Position numbers and translations under genes: made by a program
The notes under the pieces: generated by a model
Database searches by the model: none
Seen by the model: only the letters and a program-made list of their open reading frames with translations
Told to the model about the DNA's origin: nothing
From: Vespula vulgaris
Lineage: Eukaryota > Arthropoda > Insecta > Hymenoptera > Vespidae
NCBI RefSeq assembly: GCF_905475345.1
Contig: NC_066600.1
Location: 4,126,001-4,190,000, forward strand
DNA: 64,000 bases
Reading direction: 5' to 3'
Part shown: in pieces, positions 49,016 through 60,198 of the stretch
Layout: the number at the start of each line of letters is the position of its first letter
Position numbering within the stretch: the first letter of the stretch is position 1

Positions 49016-50720
49016 GTAAATGTCCCAGCGGAGCATCGCGATAACGACCGAAATTATCCGGGGCCGCGCGAGCAAAGCTTTTCAAATGCCGTTCCGCTCG
49101 TGTTTCAGATTCACCGAGGGAATAAAGTGTCCATTCGTTTTTAGGAAAGGCGCTTTTCGTAAAAATACATGCGAAGCCTAAGGGCTGGAATAAAAGGTTG
49201 AGGATGAGGAGGACGAGTGGGTGGATGAGTGGGTGGTTGGATAAAGGGTGAGAAGAAGGACGAGGGGTAAGAACGGTTGAAAGGAGTTGACAGGGAAACG
49301 CGCGTCCACGTACGAGTCCTATAAGAGTCGCGAGATCGCAAAACCCACTGGTACCTTATCGTTTTGCGTTTCCTTTCGATATCTCGGGGATAGAATCTTG
49401 GTATTGCTTGAATCTCGAAGAGAGAAAACTCGAAAGAATCGAACGGACCGTGTACGGAAGGGTGGATCTAGAAAAAAAGGCCGAGATCGTGGGAAGCTTC
49501 CTGATCTTTATCACTCGATAGCAATTTACGAGACAGAGGGTGAAAATGAGAAGGGGGAAGAGGTAATTTCTATAGACGCAACTCCTCGATTCCCTCCCAT
49601 GCGTTCGTATACACGCGTAAATCCACGAAAGAGATCCCTTCGGCTATATACGATTTCTTTCCTTTCTCTACCTCTTTCTATCTCTTTCTTTCTCTCTCTT
49701 TCTGTCTCTCTCGCGCGTGCACAAGCCCGTTCTCGTAGTTCGGGCAAACGAAGAACTCGATTCGAAAAAATTTACTTTCATTGCGCCATTGGGACACCTT
49801 CGTTTCACCAACATCGAGAACGTTAACGTGAATCAACGAGAAAGCTCGTAACGATAAAGTATTCCATTTTATTTTCACCGTTTGAAGGCCATTCGAGTTT
49901 CTTGCCAATCGTCCAATTAAACAGAAGATCTTTGGAATTTCGTAAGAAGTGAAAACGTTTCTTCCGACGGTAGATTGTTCAAGAGAAATAAGATTTATGA
50001 GAAGGAAAAGGAATAACGAAGATTCGAAGCGGTGCCTTGAGGACGACTGAACTTGGAAGCCGATGAAATTCGTACCGGCGAAGTTCGGGGTCGCGAAAGT
50101 TGTTTCTCCAACGTATAGGTTTGCCGATGCAAGAGAAGAGAATTGCAGAGGGTTCGAGTAAGGAGGGAGGGCATTGATCTACGCGGAGGAAGCCGGCAAA
50201 GGCAATAGCGTAATGGTCCAATGATTTAAGGACGCAATTAGGCAAAGTGGAAGGCCTCGCAGGAGTTAAGTGTTAGCGGCAAGTATCCGCTGGTGTTTTC
50301 CCGAGGACACTAATTATTCTCTTTCAACCTGCTTTTCCGTTGCGTTTGCGACCACCACCACCACCACTACTAATTTCTCGACTTTTGTAACGAACCTTTT
50401 TTTTTATTTCTACCCTTGCGGCTCATCCAACCTTTCAGTCGTATATTCGTATATATAACGCACGAAGAAAAGTCCTCGACGTAACGTCGAACCTACGTAC
50501 CTCGTACTCTTTATCTCATTTTCTCTCTCTCTCTCTCTCTCTCTCCCTCTCCCTCTCCCTCTTTCTCTTTCTCTCGCTTGCTTTTCTCTCCTCGTACGAG
50601 CGCGAAAAAAGAGATGATGTGCTTTTTCCTCACGACCTCGACCTCTCTCTACCGTACTAAAATTCCGTTTGACGTGCCCTCAAAACGACCGCGCCTATCT
50701 TTTAAAAGAGCGATTAAACG

Positions 50721-52050
50721 GCACTTTTAGATTTAATTGCTTTGAAATAGAACCGAAACGATCAGTGAATTTGCTTAATCCCTCCATGTCCAGTTTAATC
50801 TGCTCCAAATGAAATTTTCGAATATTATTTCGAAGGAACAAGGGGAAAACGGGAGGAAAATCAATTTTTCTCTTTATATTCCAATAACTATAAAATAAAT
50901 ATGTACATTTTCTGATATTTTTATAAATCGGAGAGAAATGTAAATCAATAAATTGAATATAACGAACGTAAATAAAAAAATATGCAGATAAGATAATGAA
51001 ATGAATATGGAAAGTAAAACGAATGAAAATGAATGAAACGAGAATAAATATCTCTGTAGTTATTAAAATTAAAAAGAGAAGGGAACAATGTAGCAATATC
51101 GTATGATATCGTACATTGTAAAATGAATATTATACATTCGTGTATACATTTCCAACAATTATCTTAAAAATAGATATTCTAAGTCAGTTAATGCGCGAAT
51201 AGAAATTTTCATGAATTTTACGTATAACGAATGAATGCAATTGGAAAAGTAATATATTTGAATTACATTGAAAATAAAAATTAAACCATGTTATTAATTT
51301 ACTATTTTTATTATTCATTAATATAATCGAGAAAAGAATTTCTATCAGATAAATATGAAGGCGCATATACTTTTTATTGTAAATATCTGCGTACGTTATT
51401 TGACGATTTAGAAAAAAACGTATTAGAATCTAATAATCCGACGATATATCATGATTAAACAATTAAATACGTAGGCCGTACTGCCCAAATGAAAATTAAG
51501 TAGAGTTTTGCGTGAGATGATAAAATCAAAGAGTTGATTAAATTAATCCGTCACGTTTTATACCACCCCATATATATTTCTGTCTTACGCACGTATCCTT
51601 ATGATTTTTCTTCGTATAAAAAGTTCGTGCAAAGATTATCTCATCACCCTACACGAGACACATATGGATAAAAAATATCGAAACAAAAATAATGGCTTTC
51701 AAATTTGAAAATCATACGATCTATCAAAGTCATATGTTTGTCATAGGATACCCTTAAAATCGAAAACGTAGGATAGGTCGGGCAACGAGAAAAATTGAAA
51801 TACGATGCTCTACAAGAAGTGTAGGAGGAATGGAATCTACGTGTCGAATGGAAAAAGATAGAGACTGCGAAAGGGTACAAAGCGTGGAGAAGGAGATGGA
51901 GGAGAAGGAGGAGAAGGAGGAGGAGGAGGAGGAGGAGGAGGAGGAGGAGGAAGAGGAAGTAAAGGTCGGGGATAGAGGGTAGAATATAGGATTCGTGCTG
52001 GTTTTTTTTTCTACGTGTAGTTGTGTAGTAGTAGTACCAGCAAACACGTT
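50721..52050. other. AT-rich non-coding stretch ending in a (GAG)n array
   Basis: No gene is recognised. The GAG/AGG array occupies 51887-51959. Minus-strand frames over it translate into poly-Leu or poly-Ser and are not called. Confidence 0.5.
51887..51959. repeat. (GGA)n trinucleotide array
   Basis: GGAGAA units, then about 13 pure GGA units, then AAGAGG. Confidence 0.95.
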
Positions 52051-52178
52051 CTTCGTTGTACACCGAGAGTACCGACCATTGCACGATTAATCACTGCCAC
52101 TAGCGTTGCCCTGCGTTGAACGAGGGAAAGAGAAAATCGCAGAGAAGAGAGAAACTTCCTCTTCGTTGGAGATTGTGA

Positions 52179-52214
<36 letters not shown>

Positions 52215-52542
52215 TGGAGGAATAGAGAGGGAGAGAGAAAAAGGGAAGTACGTATTATATAGATAGAGATAAAAGAAAAAGAGAAAGTGGGAGGACCAAT
52301 GCTTTGAACGAGAGATGCTTTATTGCCAATCGAATACGGATTCGTTCGTATTTTCCTACTGGACCGGCGCGATAACCCGCATCGCCTTCAAGGGATAGAA
52401 ATTTTACGATCATTCGACGAAAGGTTTAAGCGGCTCACACGCACGAAATATACAAGGGAAAGAATATAATCCGAGTTGACATCGAGAACTTTTCTATGAG
52501 AGAAAGACAAAGAATGACGATGCGATAGTGGAGAAGAGATTG
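52051..52542. other. GC-richer patch with a GA tract
   Basis: A GA tract lies at 52183-52211. No coding is supported. Confidence 0.45.
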
Positions 52543-52936
52543 AGAGAGAGAGAGAAAGAGAGATAATTTATATGGATATTGGCACAATACAAGAGAATAG
52601 TATCAAATAAAGTTACAGAATAGTCAAAATTAAAATGAAATATAGTATAGAGCAGTGCATGTACATGACATAAATATCATTATAGATTTTGATATATGTA
52701 GATATATGTGTATAGATATATAGATAAATAGATAAATAGATATAGATTTGATATAAATGTGTATAGGTGTATATATAGATAAAAAGAAATAGAAAGATAT
52801 ATATATGATAAATATTTCATTTCTAATAACTAAAAGTATTTACAAAACAATTATATACGCTTCTACGAAATCTTTCTTAACGAATGAATTTCGATGCGTA
52901 CGAAACTTCATGAAAATTTTGCATTTTTTATAATAA

Positions 52937-52998
<62 letters not shown>

Positions 52999-53394
52999 TA
53001 TATGGGTATTGGCACAATACAGTACCAAGAGAATAATACCAAACAAAGTTACAAAATAGTCAAAATGAAAATGAAATATAGTACAGAGCAGTGCATGATA
53101 CATGACGTAGATATCATTACAGATTTTGATATATGTAGATATATAGATATAACATGCATAGGTATATATAAATAAAAAGAAATAAAAAGATATATGTATT
53201 ATCAACAACGATATGATAAATATATCATTTGTAATAACTAAAACGTATTTACAAAGAGACAATACACGCTTCTACGAAATCTTTCTTTCTTTTTTTTTTC
53301 GAATCAATTTCGATGCGTACGAAACTTCATAAAAATTTTGCATTCTTTATAATAAAAAGAGAGAGAAGGAGAAGGAGAGAGAGAGAGAGAGAGA
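52543..53394. repeat. Two-copy tandem duplication, unit about 410-430 bases, with GA tracts
   Basis: Copy 1 (from about 52543) and copy 2 (from about 52937) share GA tract, AATTTATATGG, TATTGGCACAATAC (52577 and 53007), GTTACA, AATAGTCAAAAT, GAAATATAGTA, AGAGCAGTGCATG, ATGAC, GATTTTGATATATGTAG and TAATAACTAAAA. They end with CTTCTACGAAATCTTTCTT (52860 and 53269), TTTCGATGCGTACGAAACTT and ATTTTGCATT. Each unit starts at a GA tract and a third GA tract (53358-53394) closes the array, so the boundaries coincide with microsatellites. Sequence identity is high compared with the other arrays here, so it may be younger. Confidence 0.9.
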
Positions 53395-54817
53395 ATTGGA
53401 AAAGGGAATTCAGGTGTGAAGGCTAAGCAGCAAAGCATTCTTTTCGATGCTGCCTCTAAGCGAGATAGTCTTATCTCGATTTTCGATTACGAGGGTGAGC
53501 TTAGCCGTCGGTTTATCGCGCGTACTGTGAGCTCCGAGCGTTTACTCGGGTAAGAGAAGAGAGATCGAGGCGAGAGAATCGAAATTACTGGCTTTCGGCC
53601 ATACTCCTGACTAGCCGAAAATTGCGATTGTAATCTAGAAATAATGGAAAAGTCAACGATTTTACGAGGTCACTCGAGTTCGACGATCCTCTTTTGCTCG
53701 GATATATTCTCGCCTCGGAACGTCGTTCAAATCTATCAACGAGTAACATTCGGTTACCATCGATAGTCTCGCATACTCGAAGATTTAAGTCATAAAAGCG
53801 ATATCGTCTCGCGTTCCAATCCGTAACTCGTGAAATCTCGTGAAAAAAAAAAAAAATGTAAAAATAAAAAGAAACCAAAAGAGAAAGAAAGAAAGAAACA
53901 CGTAGAAAAGCAATCGTACATAATGATGTTTCTCTTGATTTGTTTCTTTTCTTCTTTTTTTTTCTCCTTTCGTGATAACATAAGAAAACAATTTCGGAAA
54001 AGGCATCGGACAAAATATCGGAAGAAAGAAAAAAAAGAAAAAAAGATAAGAAAGTAACGCAGTACGAATTCGATGAACTCGAAGGATGTGACGTCGCGTC
54101 GACGAATACTATTTCCTACAGGACTATTCGAGACACAGACAGACACACACACACACACACACACGAACAAACAAAGACATTCTACTATCACTTTCTTTCT
54201 CTTTCAACTACATCGGCCGTATCCTCCCACGCTGAATCACGCGTCCTCGAGCGAACATATAAGTTACCTTCCTAATGCCTCTCCTCTCAGAGGTTGCTAT
54301 ACGAGCTAACGCATATATTTGTTCCGTAGACCGAACGAGAAAATAAAATGGTACTTCTCGCCCATGTACCTACGTACATACATACATAATTCCTATATAC
54401 ATACATAATTCTTATATATATATGTATATATATGCATGTAAGTATGTATGTATATATAGGAATGTGGTAAAAGAATGATATACGTACGCATATATTTACA
54501 TGTACGTACATTGTATATACCTATATAGATACAGAAAGGAAAGAAGAAATAAGTTCGTGCGATAATTCAGCTGGTCCGAGCAGCTCCTGCCTGCTTCCTG
54601 TCTCTTCGTGAAAGTATTGCTCTGGAAGCCGAGACCGAACCCTAGCAGCATGTACCAATCTTTATCTTCCATGGTTCCTTTCGAAAGAAATAACCCGCCT
54701 TTTTACACACCAGTCTACACTGTGTCTTATTAAAGATCTATTTCTTTTCATACGTACGAACGTCAGCAAGAAACTTGATAATAATAATAAAAAAAAAATT
54801 GGATACGAAAAAGAAGA

Positions 54818-54860
<43 letters not shown>

Positions 54861-55790
54861 GAGAGAGAACAGAAAGAAAAAAGAAAAAAAAAGAAAAAAA
54901 AAGAAAGAAAGAAATCGGAAATGATTTTATGTTAACGAAGGAAAATAAAAATAAAAGGGAAATAAGGAAGAACGTATAGAGGAAAATAGAAATAAACGAG
55001 GTGGCCTTGGGATGTGACATTCTCCCGATATTTCAAGAAACCGTGTTCCAACTTGGGGACATTCGTCTCTCTACGTCTCTTTCTTTCCCGATTTTTCCGG
55101 AGTCAAGATTCATGAGACGCAGGAAAGGAGGAAACTATAGAAAGAAAAGGTGACAAAGGGTGAAGTAAAACTCGCGAGAAAGGGGAGGAAAAGATAAATC
55201 GTGGGGGTTAGATGTTACGCCATAAAGAGTTTCTCTCTCGCTGACCACTACTCTTTCCCTTTCTCTCTCTTTCATGAATTTTCGCGAGGAAGAGCACATA
55301 TTTAAGTAGCAAATTACGCTTGTTTCAAGATATCCCTTTTCTAATGTACCATCCATAAATAGAAGGGTAGATTTACGTCGGTTTATATATATTTTTTTTT
55401 TTGCGAATGTTTGCGTGTAGAAACGTTATTCGCGATCATTAACCATAGGAGCCACGTTATATCGTTCGGTGTCGTACAGAAATTTACGATGTCACGTCTA
55501 TGCGAATATCTATTACGGTCCAATCCGGTTACCGTACTCTCCACCGATTATCGTACTACGTTCGATTATCGATTTCGTTGCTAGAGCTAATATGCAACTA
55601 TGTTCATATTACTAGCCGTACATGGTGATACACAAAGCATTCACTTCGAATCCCACGAAGTTCTTGATCGGAGGCTAGAGAGATTAGGAATCTCGATCGC
55701 GCTGGTTATTATCGCGAAATTCCATCATTTGATGATTAGTAGTTCTCTACTAATCTTACCATTTGATAGTAGTAAAGATGAAAATTAAAT
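53395..55790. other. Mixed non-coding stretch
   Basis: CpG-richer patches lie at 53400-53820, 54060-54330 and 55020-55700. A CA tract (54133-54164), CATA/TA-rich sequence (54370-54530) and GA-rich tract (54822-54868) are present. GATTAGTAG-TTCT-CTACTAATC (55734-55755) is a perfect 9-base inverted repeat. No frame has a domain. Confidence 0.5.
54822..54868. repeat. (GA)n microsatellite
   Basis: A GA run of about 22 units, continuing into purine-rich AAAGAAAAA sequence. Confidence 0.95.
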
Positions 55791-57480
55791 GTGTTCGTAT
55801 GTATCATATTTAATTTATATATAAAATAACTTATCAAGTAATATCTAATATCGATACTTGTGAGGTAAAACTTTGTAATTACGGACTCTATCGTTAATTG
55901 TAAAATATTAACTGTGACTACGACGACGACAAAGACGCAAAAAAGCGTAGGGAGTTTTTTATTTAAAAAGAAATTATATATATTAACAAATTTTTATTTT
56001 TATTAATACGTTTGTATTCTACAGCCAAACTTTTTTATTAATTACTCGTATCGAAGTGGAAAACGTATCAGAAAACTAAGAGATTTTTATTGAAAAAGTA
56101 AACTAGCTTAAGTGTACTATATTAAAAACTTTTTGTATTCTATATATTTTATTGATACATTTTAATCAAATAAATGGGCTCTTTCTTCGGTCCATGTTTC
56201 TCCAAGAGCCGCGTACAATTGATCGGAAATTGATTACCACTGGCAATATTATTGTTTACGTATAATACAATTAATATAGTTAGCAAATTCGATCTCGACC
56301 ATGACCAGACCAAAATTAATTTGTCGATACATGATTATATCAGAGTAAGGTAATATGGAGATAAGTGTTCGAATAAAGTAAAATTTCAAATAACAGAATT
56401 TTTCAAGCGTATATCTACTATAATATACATAATGCTTACATAGAAAAATACATGAATACGTAGAAAAATAATTTTATAAAGTCAATAATAGCGTATCAAC
56501 GAGTTTTGTATTATTAAAAGCAAATTTATAATCCATACATATTAAAAAGAAAGGTATTAATAAATAAAAAGATGTAAAAAAAGAATTACAGAAAATTTCA
56601 ATTTGCTCATTGTAAAAGTTTATGAAGCTTTTATTTAAAAATCAGATTTATTTTTAGTGAAAAGCATTCATCGGATCTAATTATGCCATACAAATACAAA
56701 CAAAAATTAACTAATCATTTTAAAATAATATCATCTCGATGAGGATTGTCATCGTTGTATTATATTTTTTTGTTAATGTTACAAAAATTTCATAATCAAA
56801 AAAAAATCTAACATTTATTTCACATTTAAACATTTATCTTCTTTCTTATATGATAGGATAATATTGATGGAATTTAAGAATCCGCTTTAATAGGATGAGC
56901 ATGCGGAGATAAAGTTTCGAAGAGAGAAAATCGACTTTCCAAAGTACGCTAACAATCATTTTATTTGAAAAATTCTCAATCTCATTTAATTAAAAATGTC
57001 AGTTTTATTTACTGTAATACTTAAATCTAATTCTTTTCAATTAAACTTTTTTCAGTTTCATAATAAACCTTCTAATTTTTTTTTTCTAACCAATTAAATA
57101 ATAAAATTCTTATAACTTTAAATCCCACTTAAATCCCTTAATCTTCAATAAAAAAAAAAAAAAAAAAAAGGAAAAGAGGAAAAGGAAAAAAAGCAATTAA
57201 TAATTTTCATTGGATTATGCCCAGACTCGTAGAAATTTAACTTCTATTTATTATATACCTAATAAATAAAATCATCGAATTTCTAATTCTAAACGAATTC
57301 TCATTTTTACGAAGAGAGAAAAGCTGAAGAAGAAAAGAAGAAAAGAAACATAATTATCATTGTGAAAACAAATAAAGAAGAAAAAACTAAGATAATATCT
57401 CATAAATTAGTAAAACTATTCGCATCTTCCTCTCTCTCTCTCTCTCTCTCTTCCTATCATCATTCTATCTCCTTCCATCT
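55791..57480. other. AT-rich non-coding stretch upstream of the gene start
   Basis: No feature is recognised over 1.6 kb apart from poly-A at 57150-57168 and a short CT tract at 57430-57450. Confidence 0.55.
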
Positions 57481-57778
57481 CTGTATGCATTCTCCGCAGA
57501 GGCACTCCTTACGAAAGGAGGTGCGGAATAGAAACGGCGCGCGGTGTTCTCTTGCGGGAGGACGGGATGAACACCGTGGGATAGCGAGAGTAGGAGACGA
57601 AGAAGACGAAGAAAACGAAGAAAGAAGAAAAAGATGAAAAAGAGAGTAGCGGAGCGTGCGTCGTTGGCGGGAACGGGGGTGGGGATTTTGGTATCTCATA
57701 GGGTTGACTGGTGGGGATAGTTTAGGGCGGTCTGCGCATGCGCGGCTCGCGACGGAGCGGCTTCGCGCGGCGACGCTC
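57481..57778 (+). promoter_or_regulatory. CpG/G-rich core promoter region with NRF-1/Erect-wing site
   Basis: Composition changes abruptly from AT-rich to CpG-rich at about 57490. TGCGCATGCGCG (57733-57744) matches the full NRF-1 consensus YGCGCAYGCGCR; the insect NRF-1 homologue is Erect wing. Six G-runs of three or more fall at 57669-57727. No TATA box is seen at the expected place, so this would be a TATA-less CpG promoter. A hairpin with arms TCCGCA/TGCGGA and CTCCTT/AAGGAG lies at 57493-57527. The purine-rich 57598-57645 may be nucleosome-excluding. Confidence 0.6.
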
Positions 57779-57782
57779 AGTC
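57777..57782 (+). promoter_or_regulatory. Initiator (Inr) TCAGTC, probable transcription start
   Basis: TCAGTC matches the arthropod initiator, with the start at A 57779. It lies 35 bases after the NRF-1 palindrome and just before the ATG-free leader. A downstream-element-like AGATA is at 57804-57808, two bases closer than the strict DPE spacing. A weaker TCCAGT at 57796-57801 is an alternative start. Confidence 0.5.
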
Positions 57783-57928
57783 TCGTTCGTCGCAATCCAG
57801 TGCAGATATACGTTCAATTACCCTGTCAACGCTCCTTAAAGTCCCATCCTCGCGATTCGCGTCGTAGTTGTCGCGTTGCCACCGGGCAAATCGATATTTT
57901 AGTGCGAGAAAGGGTCTCTTTGGGTCCT

Positions 57929-57988
57929 ACATTATTATTGTTATTGTTGTTGTTGTTATTGTTATTATTATTATTGTTACTACTGCTA

Positions 57989-58023
<35 letters not shown>

Positions 58024-58045
58024 GCTATTATTATTATCATTATCG
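57929..58045 (+). repeat. (ATT)n/(GTT)n array inside the leader
   Basis: About 115 bases of ATT, GTT and rare GCT/ACT/ATC triplets. If transcribed it gives a U-rich RNA run. Its triplets never form ATG. Confidence 0.95.
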
Positions 58046-58286
58046 TTAATAGTAGTAGTGTAGTATTCTTATTCTTATTTGTTTTTACAACTGTGGGGAG
58101 GAAGAAAGAAGAACAAGAGAGAAGTAAAAAAGGGAGGAAAGTTTATTCGAAGGAAAAGTAACACGTGGTAAAAGGAAGAAGAAGAAGGGACACAAAGGGA
58201 AAGATTTGCATTGCTTGTACGAACGATTCGAGATAAGGAATAGAAGAATAAGTGTTAATAATAAGGGAGGAATACAATTCGAATAG

Positions 58287-58305
58287 CCGCCGTCAGTCGC
58301 GGCGG
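58287..58305 (+). other. GC-rich hairpin in the leader
   Basis: CCGCCG (58287-58292) pairs fully with CGGCGG (58300-58305) around a 7-base loop TCAGTCG. A G-T pair can extend it. A 6-pair all-GC stem in a leader could slow scanning; that role is inferred. Confidence 0.55.
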
Positions 58306-58618
58306 TCAGGCGCCTTGCGTGTCCGATTCTCCTCTTACAGTGAGAGGGAGGTGTCATTCATACCGTGGAACGAAAGAGAAAGAGGAAACTTTGACAGTTG
58401 GCTCGTGGCATCGTGCAGAAAGAACACGCGGGAGATACCTAAGTTCATTTTCTTCGTGTACTGCTTTAAAAGGATAAAAGAGGAACTCGTGCTTTGTGTG
58501 TTTTATTATATATACATACGTATACGTATACGTATATATTTCTCTTTGGATTTAACAGAGAAAATAAGTGGTGTTTGTGTCACGATTGACACGCGAAGAA
58601 AAAATCGAGAGAAAGAAA

Positions 58619-58645
<27 letters not shown>
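58619..58645 (+). repeat. (GA)n microsatellite in the leader
   Basis: About 13 pure GA units, about 90 bases before the start codon. Confidence 0.95.
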
Positions 58646-58649
<4 letters not shown>

Positions 58650-58736
58650 AAAAGAAAGAGGTGGGTGAGAAGAAAAGTGCGCCAAGTTTTTTTCAAAGAA
58701 TATAAAACAAGGACAAGATTTCTGGCAAATTTTGGA

Positions 58737-58791
58737 ATGGCTCCTCGACACCTGTGGCTAGAAGCAACTCTCGTCTTTATCCTCGTTGCAG
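58737..58791 (+). CDS. First coding exon of a secreted or membrane protein gene (5' end only)
   Basis: The exon encodes MAPRHLWLEATLVFILVA plus the first base of the next codon (Gly if it is GGN). This is a signal-peptide pattern: basic residues at 4-5, then a hydrophobic core from about residue 6 to 18, interrupted by one Glu. The ATG is the first in a leader free of ATG for 996 bases, is preceded in frame by TGA (58587-58589), and has a favourable context with G at -3 and G at +4. The exon ends at G|GTGAGT, a full donor consensus, in phase 1. Signal-peptide exons ending in phase 1 are common in extracellular proteins built of phase-1 modules such as Ig, EGF or FN3 domains, but that is only a hint. 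No later exon is recognised before the window ends, so the family cannot be named. Confidence 0.7.
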
Positions 58792-60042
58792 GTGAGTGAG
58801 TTCTTTTACTTTTCATTTTTTTCTTTTTTTTTCTTCGTCGTTTTTTTTTTTATTCTTAACTCGTTCGTTTCGTCACGTCGCCGTTGGTGGTCGCCAAGAA
58901 CACGAGGAGGACTACGAGATCGTCCATCGAACATGCTGTTTCTTCTTGTTCCCGGCCTTTTCTTGCTTCCTATCGGCAACTCGCCAAGTCGTGTTACGCT
59001 CTCTCTCTCTCTCTCTCTTTCTCTCTATCTTTCTATACGTCTCCTTCTCCTCTTCCTCCTTCTCTTCTTCTCTTTTTTATTCGTCATACACTTTTTCTTT
59101 ACTAACGTCCTTCCGAGGAAGGATCGAACACTCGTTCCCGTCGATGACTATGAGAAAAACTGTGACGAGTAACGTGAGAAATTCGTCGTTGTTAAAAGTG
59201 TTGTTCCTTCTTCATTCAACGATATCTGTTCTCCACTTGTTCTCTTACTGTATTAGAAAATATTGTGTAAATTTCGAACGACCTGTGAATATTTGGAACG
59301 TTCGGTTCGTGATGTGAAATACCGAGATAGAAAAGTTCAGTATTTATCAGTCGACATCTTCACAGACGTATTACGGTCACCGATTTCTATGAAACTACGA
59401 AAATCTCAGAGATTTCTAAGCAAGATACGTATATGTATGTATCTACCTAATGCCTTGCATTTCCACTTCTTTTCTTTTATTTACCTCTCTCGTGATCCTT
59501 CGTCTTTTTGATTTTCTCGCCTTATCTTTTGCTCTCGTTTTAAAGCAAAGTAGCATAGCATGAGTCGCCTAATTATCATCGCCAGGAAGAAAACGCCCGA
59601 AGGAAAAAGTATTTCTTTGTTCGCTCGCGTTTCCTGCCAACTCGACGCTCTTTTTCGTTACATTGTTTAGTAGAGAGAGGAGTACATTTTATGTACGTTA
59701 TATATTCTTTCTTTTTTTTTTCTTCTTCCTCTTCTTCTTCTTTTTTTTTTTTTTTGTTACGTTTATCTCTTTTTTTGAGTTTCGCATTTTTTTTTCTCTT
59801 CCTTTCATTCAGCTTTTCGCTCTTTCCTTCTCGACATGCGGTACTTGAAAAAACAAAGTATTCCAACAAAGTGGTGATCCTCGGAGAAAATTGCGTCTCG
59901 TCGACGTTCCACACGACGATGATGTTTTTCGACGAGGAAACGAGAACGCGCGTTCGTGAGGAACTTAAACTATGTACATACATATGTACGTAATACCGAG
60001 ACTTTGCAAATAAAATGTTTCCGACGTGTTACGCCCATAACG

Positions 60043-60099
60043 AAAGAGAGAGAGAGACAGAACAGATAAAGAGATGTAATACTTACATCGTAACTGATG

Positions 60100-60184
<85 letters not shown>

Positions 60185-60198
60185 TCTCTCTGTCTCTT
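60043..60198. repeat. Facing (GA)n and (CT)n tracts
   Basis: A short GA tract (60043-60058, extending impurely to 60072) faces a CT tract of about 98 bases (60101-60198) across a 28-base spacer. The spacer contains ACATC-GTAACT-GATGT, itself an inverted repeat. Confidence 0.85.

Larger units (their letters stand above)
48171..50720. other. Long GC-richer stretch dense in CT/GA tracts
   Basis: Tracts are CT at 48284-48347, TA/GA at 48591-48671, CT at 48932-49012 and CT at 50521-50575. A G-rich 12-base tandem duplication lies at 49215-49238. The longest frame (49287-49826, 179 codons) starts with TTG, has its first ATG only at 49600 and runs into CT-repeat translation. It is not called. Confidence 0.45.
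57779..58736 (+). other. 5' untranslated leader, about 958 bases without ATG
   Basis: No ATG occurs between 57741 and 58736 in any frame, although scores of TTG, GTG and other triplets do. At this composition around 15 would be expected, so upstream start codons seem to have been removed by selection, as in long 5' untranslated exons. The leader contains an (ATT)n/(GTT)n array, a strong GC hairpin at 58287-58305 and a GA tract (58619-58645). The ATG-free span favours one unspliced exon, but an intron inside it cannot be excluded. Confidence 0.6.

Noticed and set aside
49287..49826. 179-codon plus-strand frame
   Set aside because: It starts with TTG, the first ATG comes after more than 100 codons, and the C-terminal part reads a CT-rich tract.
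57656..58668. Frames of 97-138 codons across the leader
   Set aside because: The frames within the leader use only non-ATG starts, since no ATG exists between 57741 and 58736; the array-derived stretches are simple-sequence translation.
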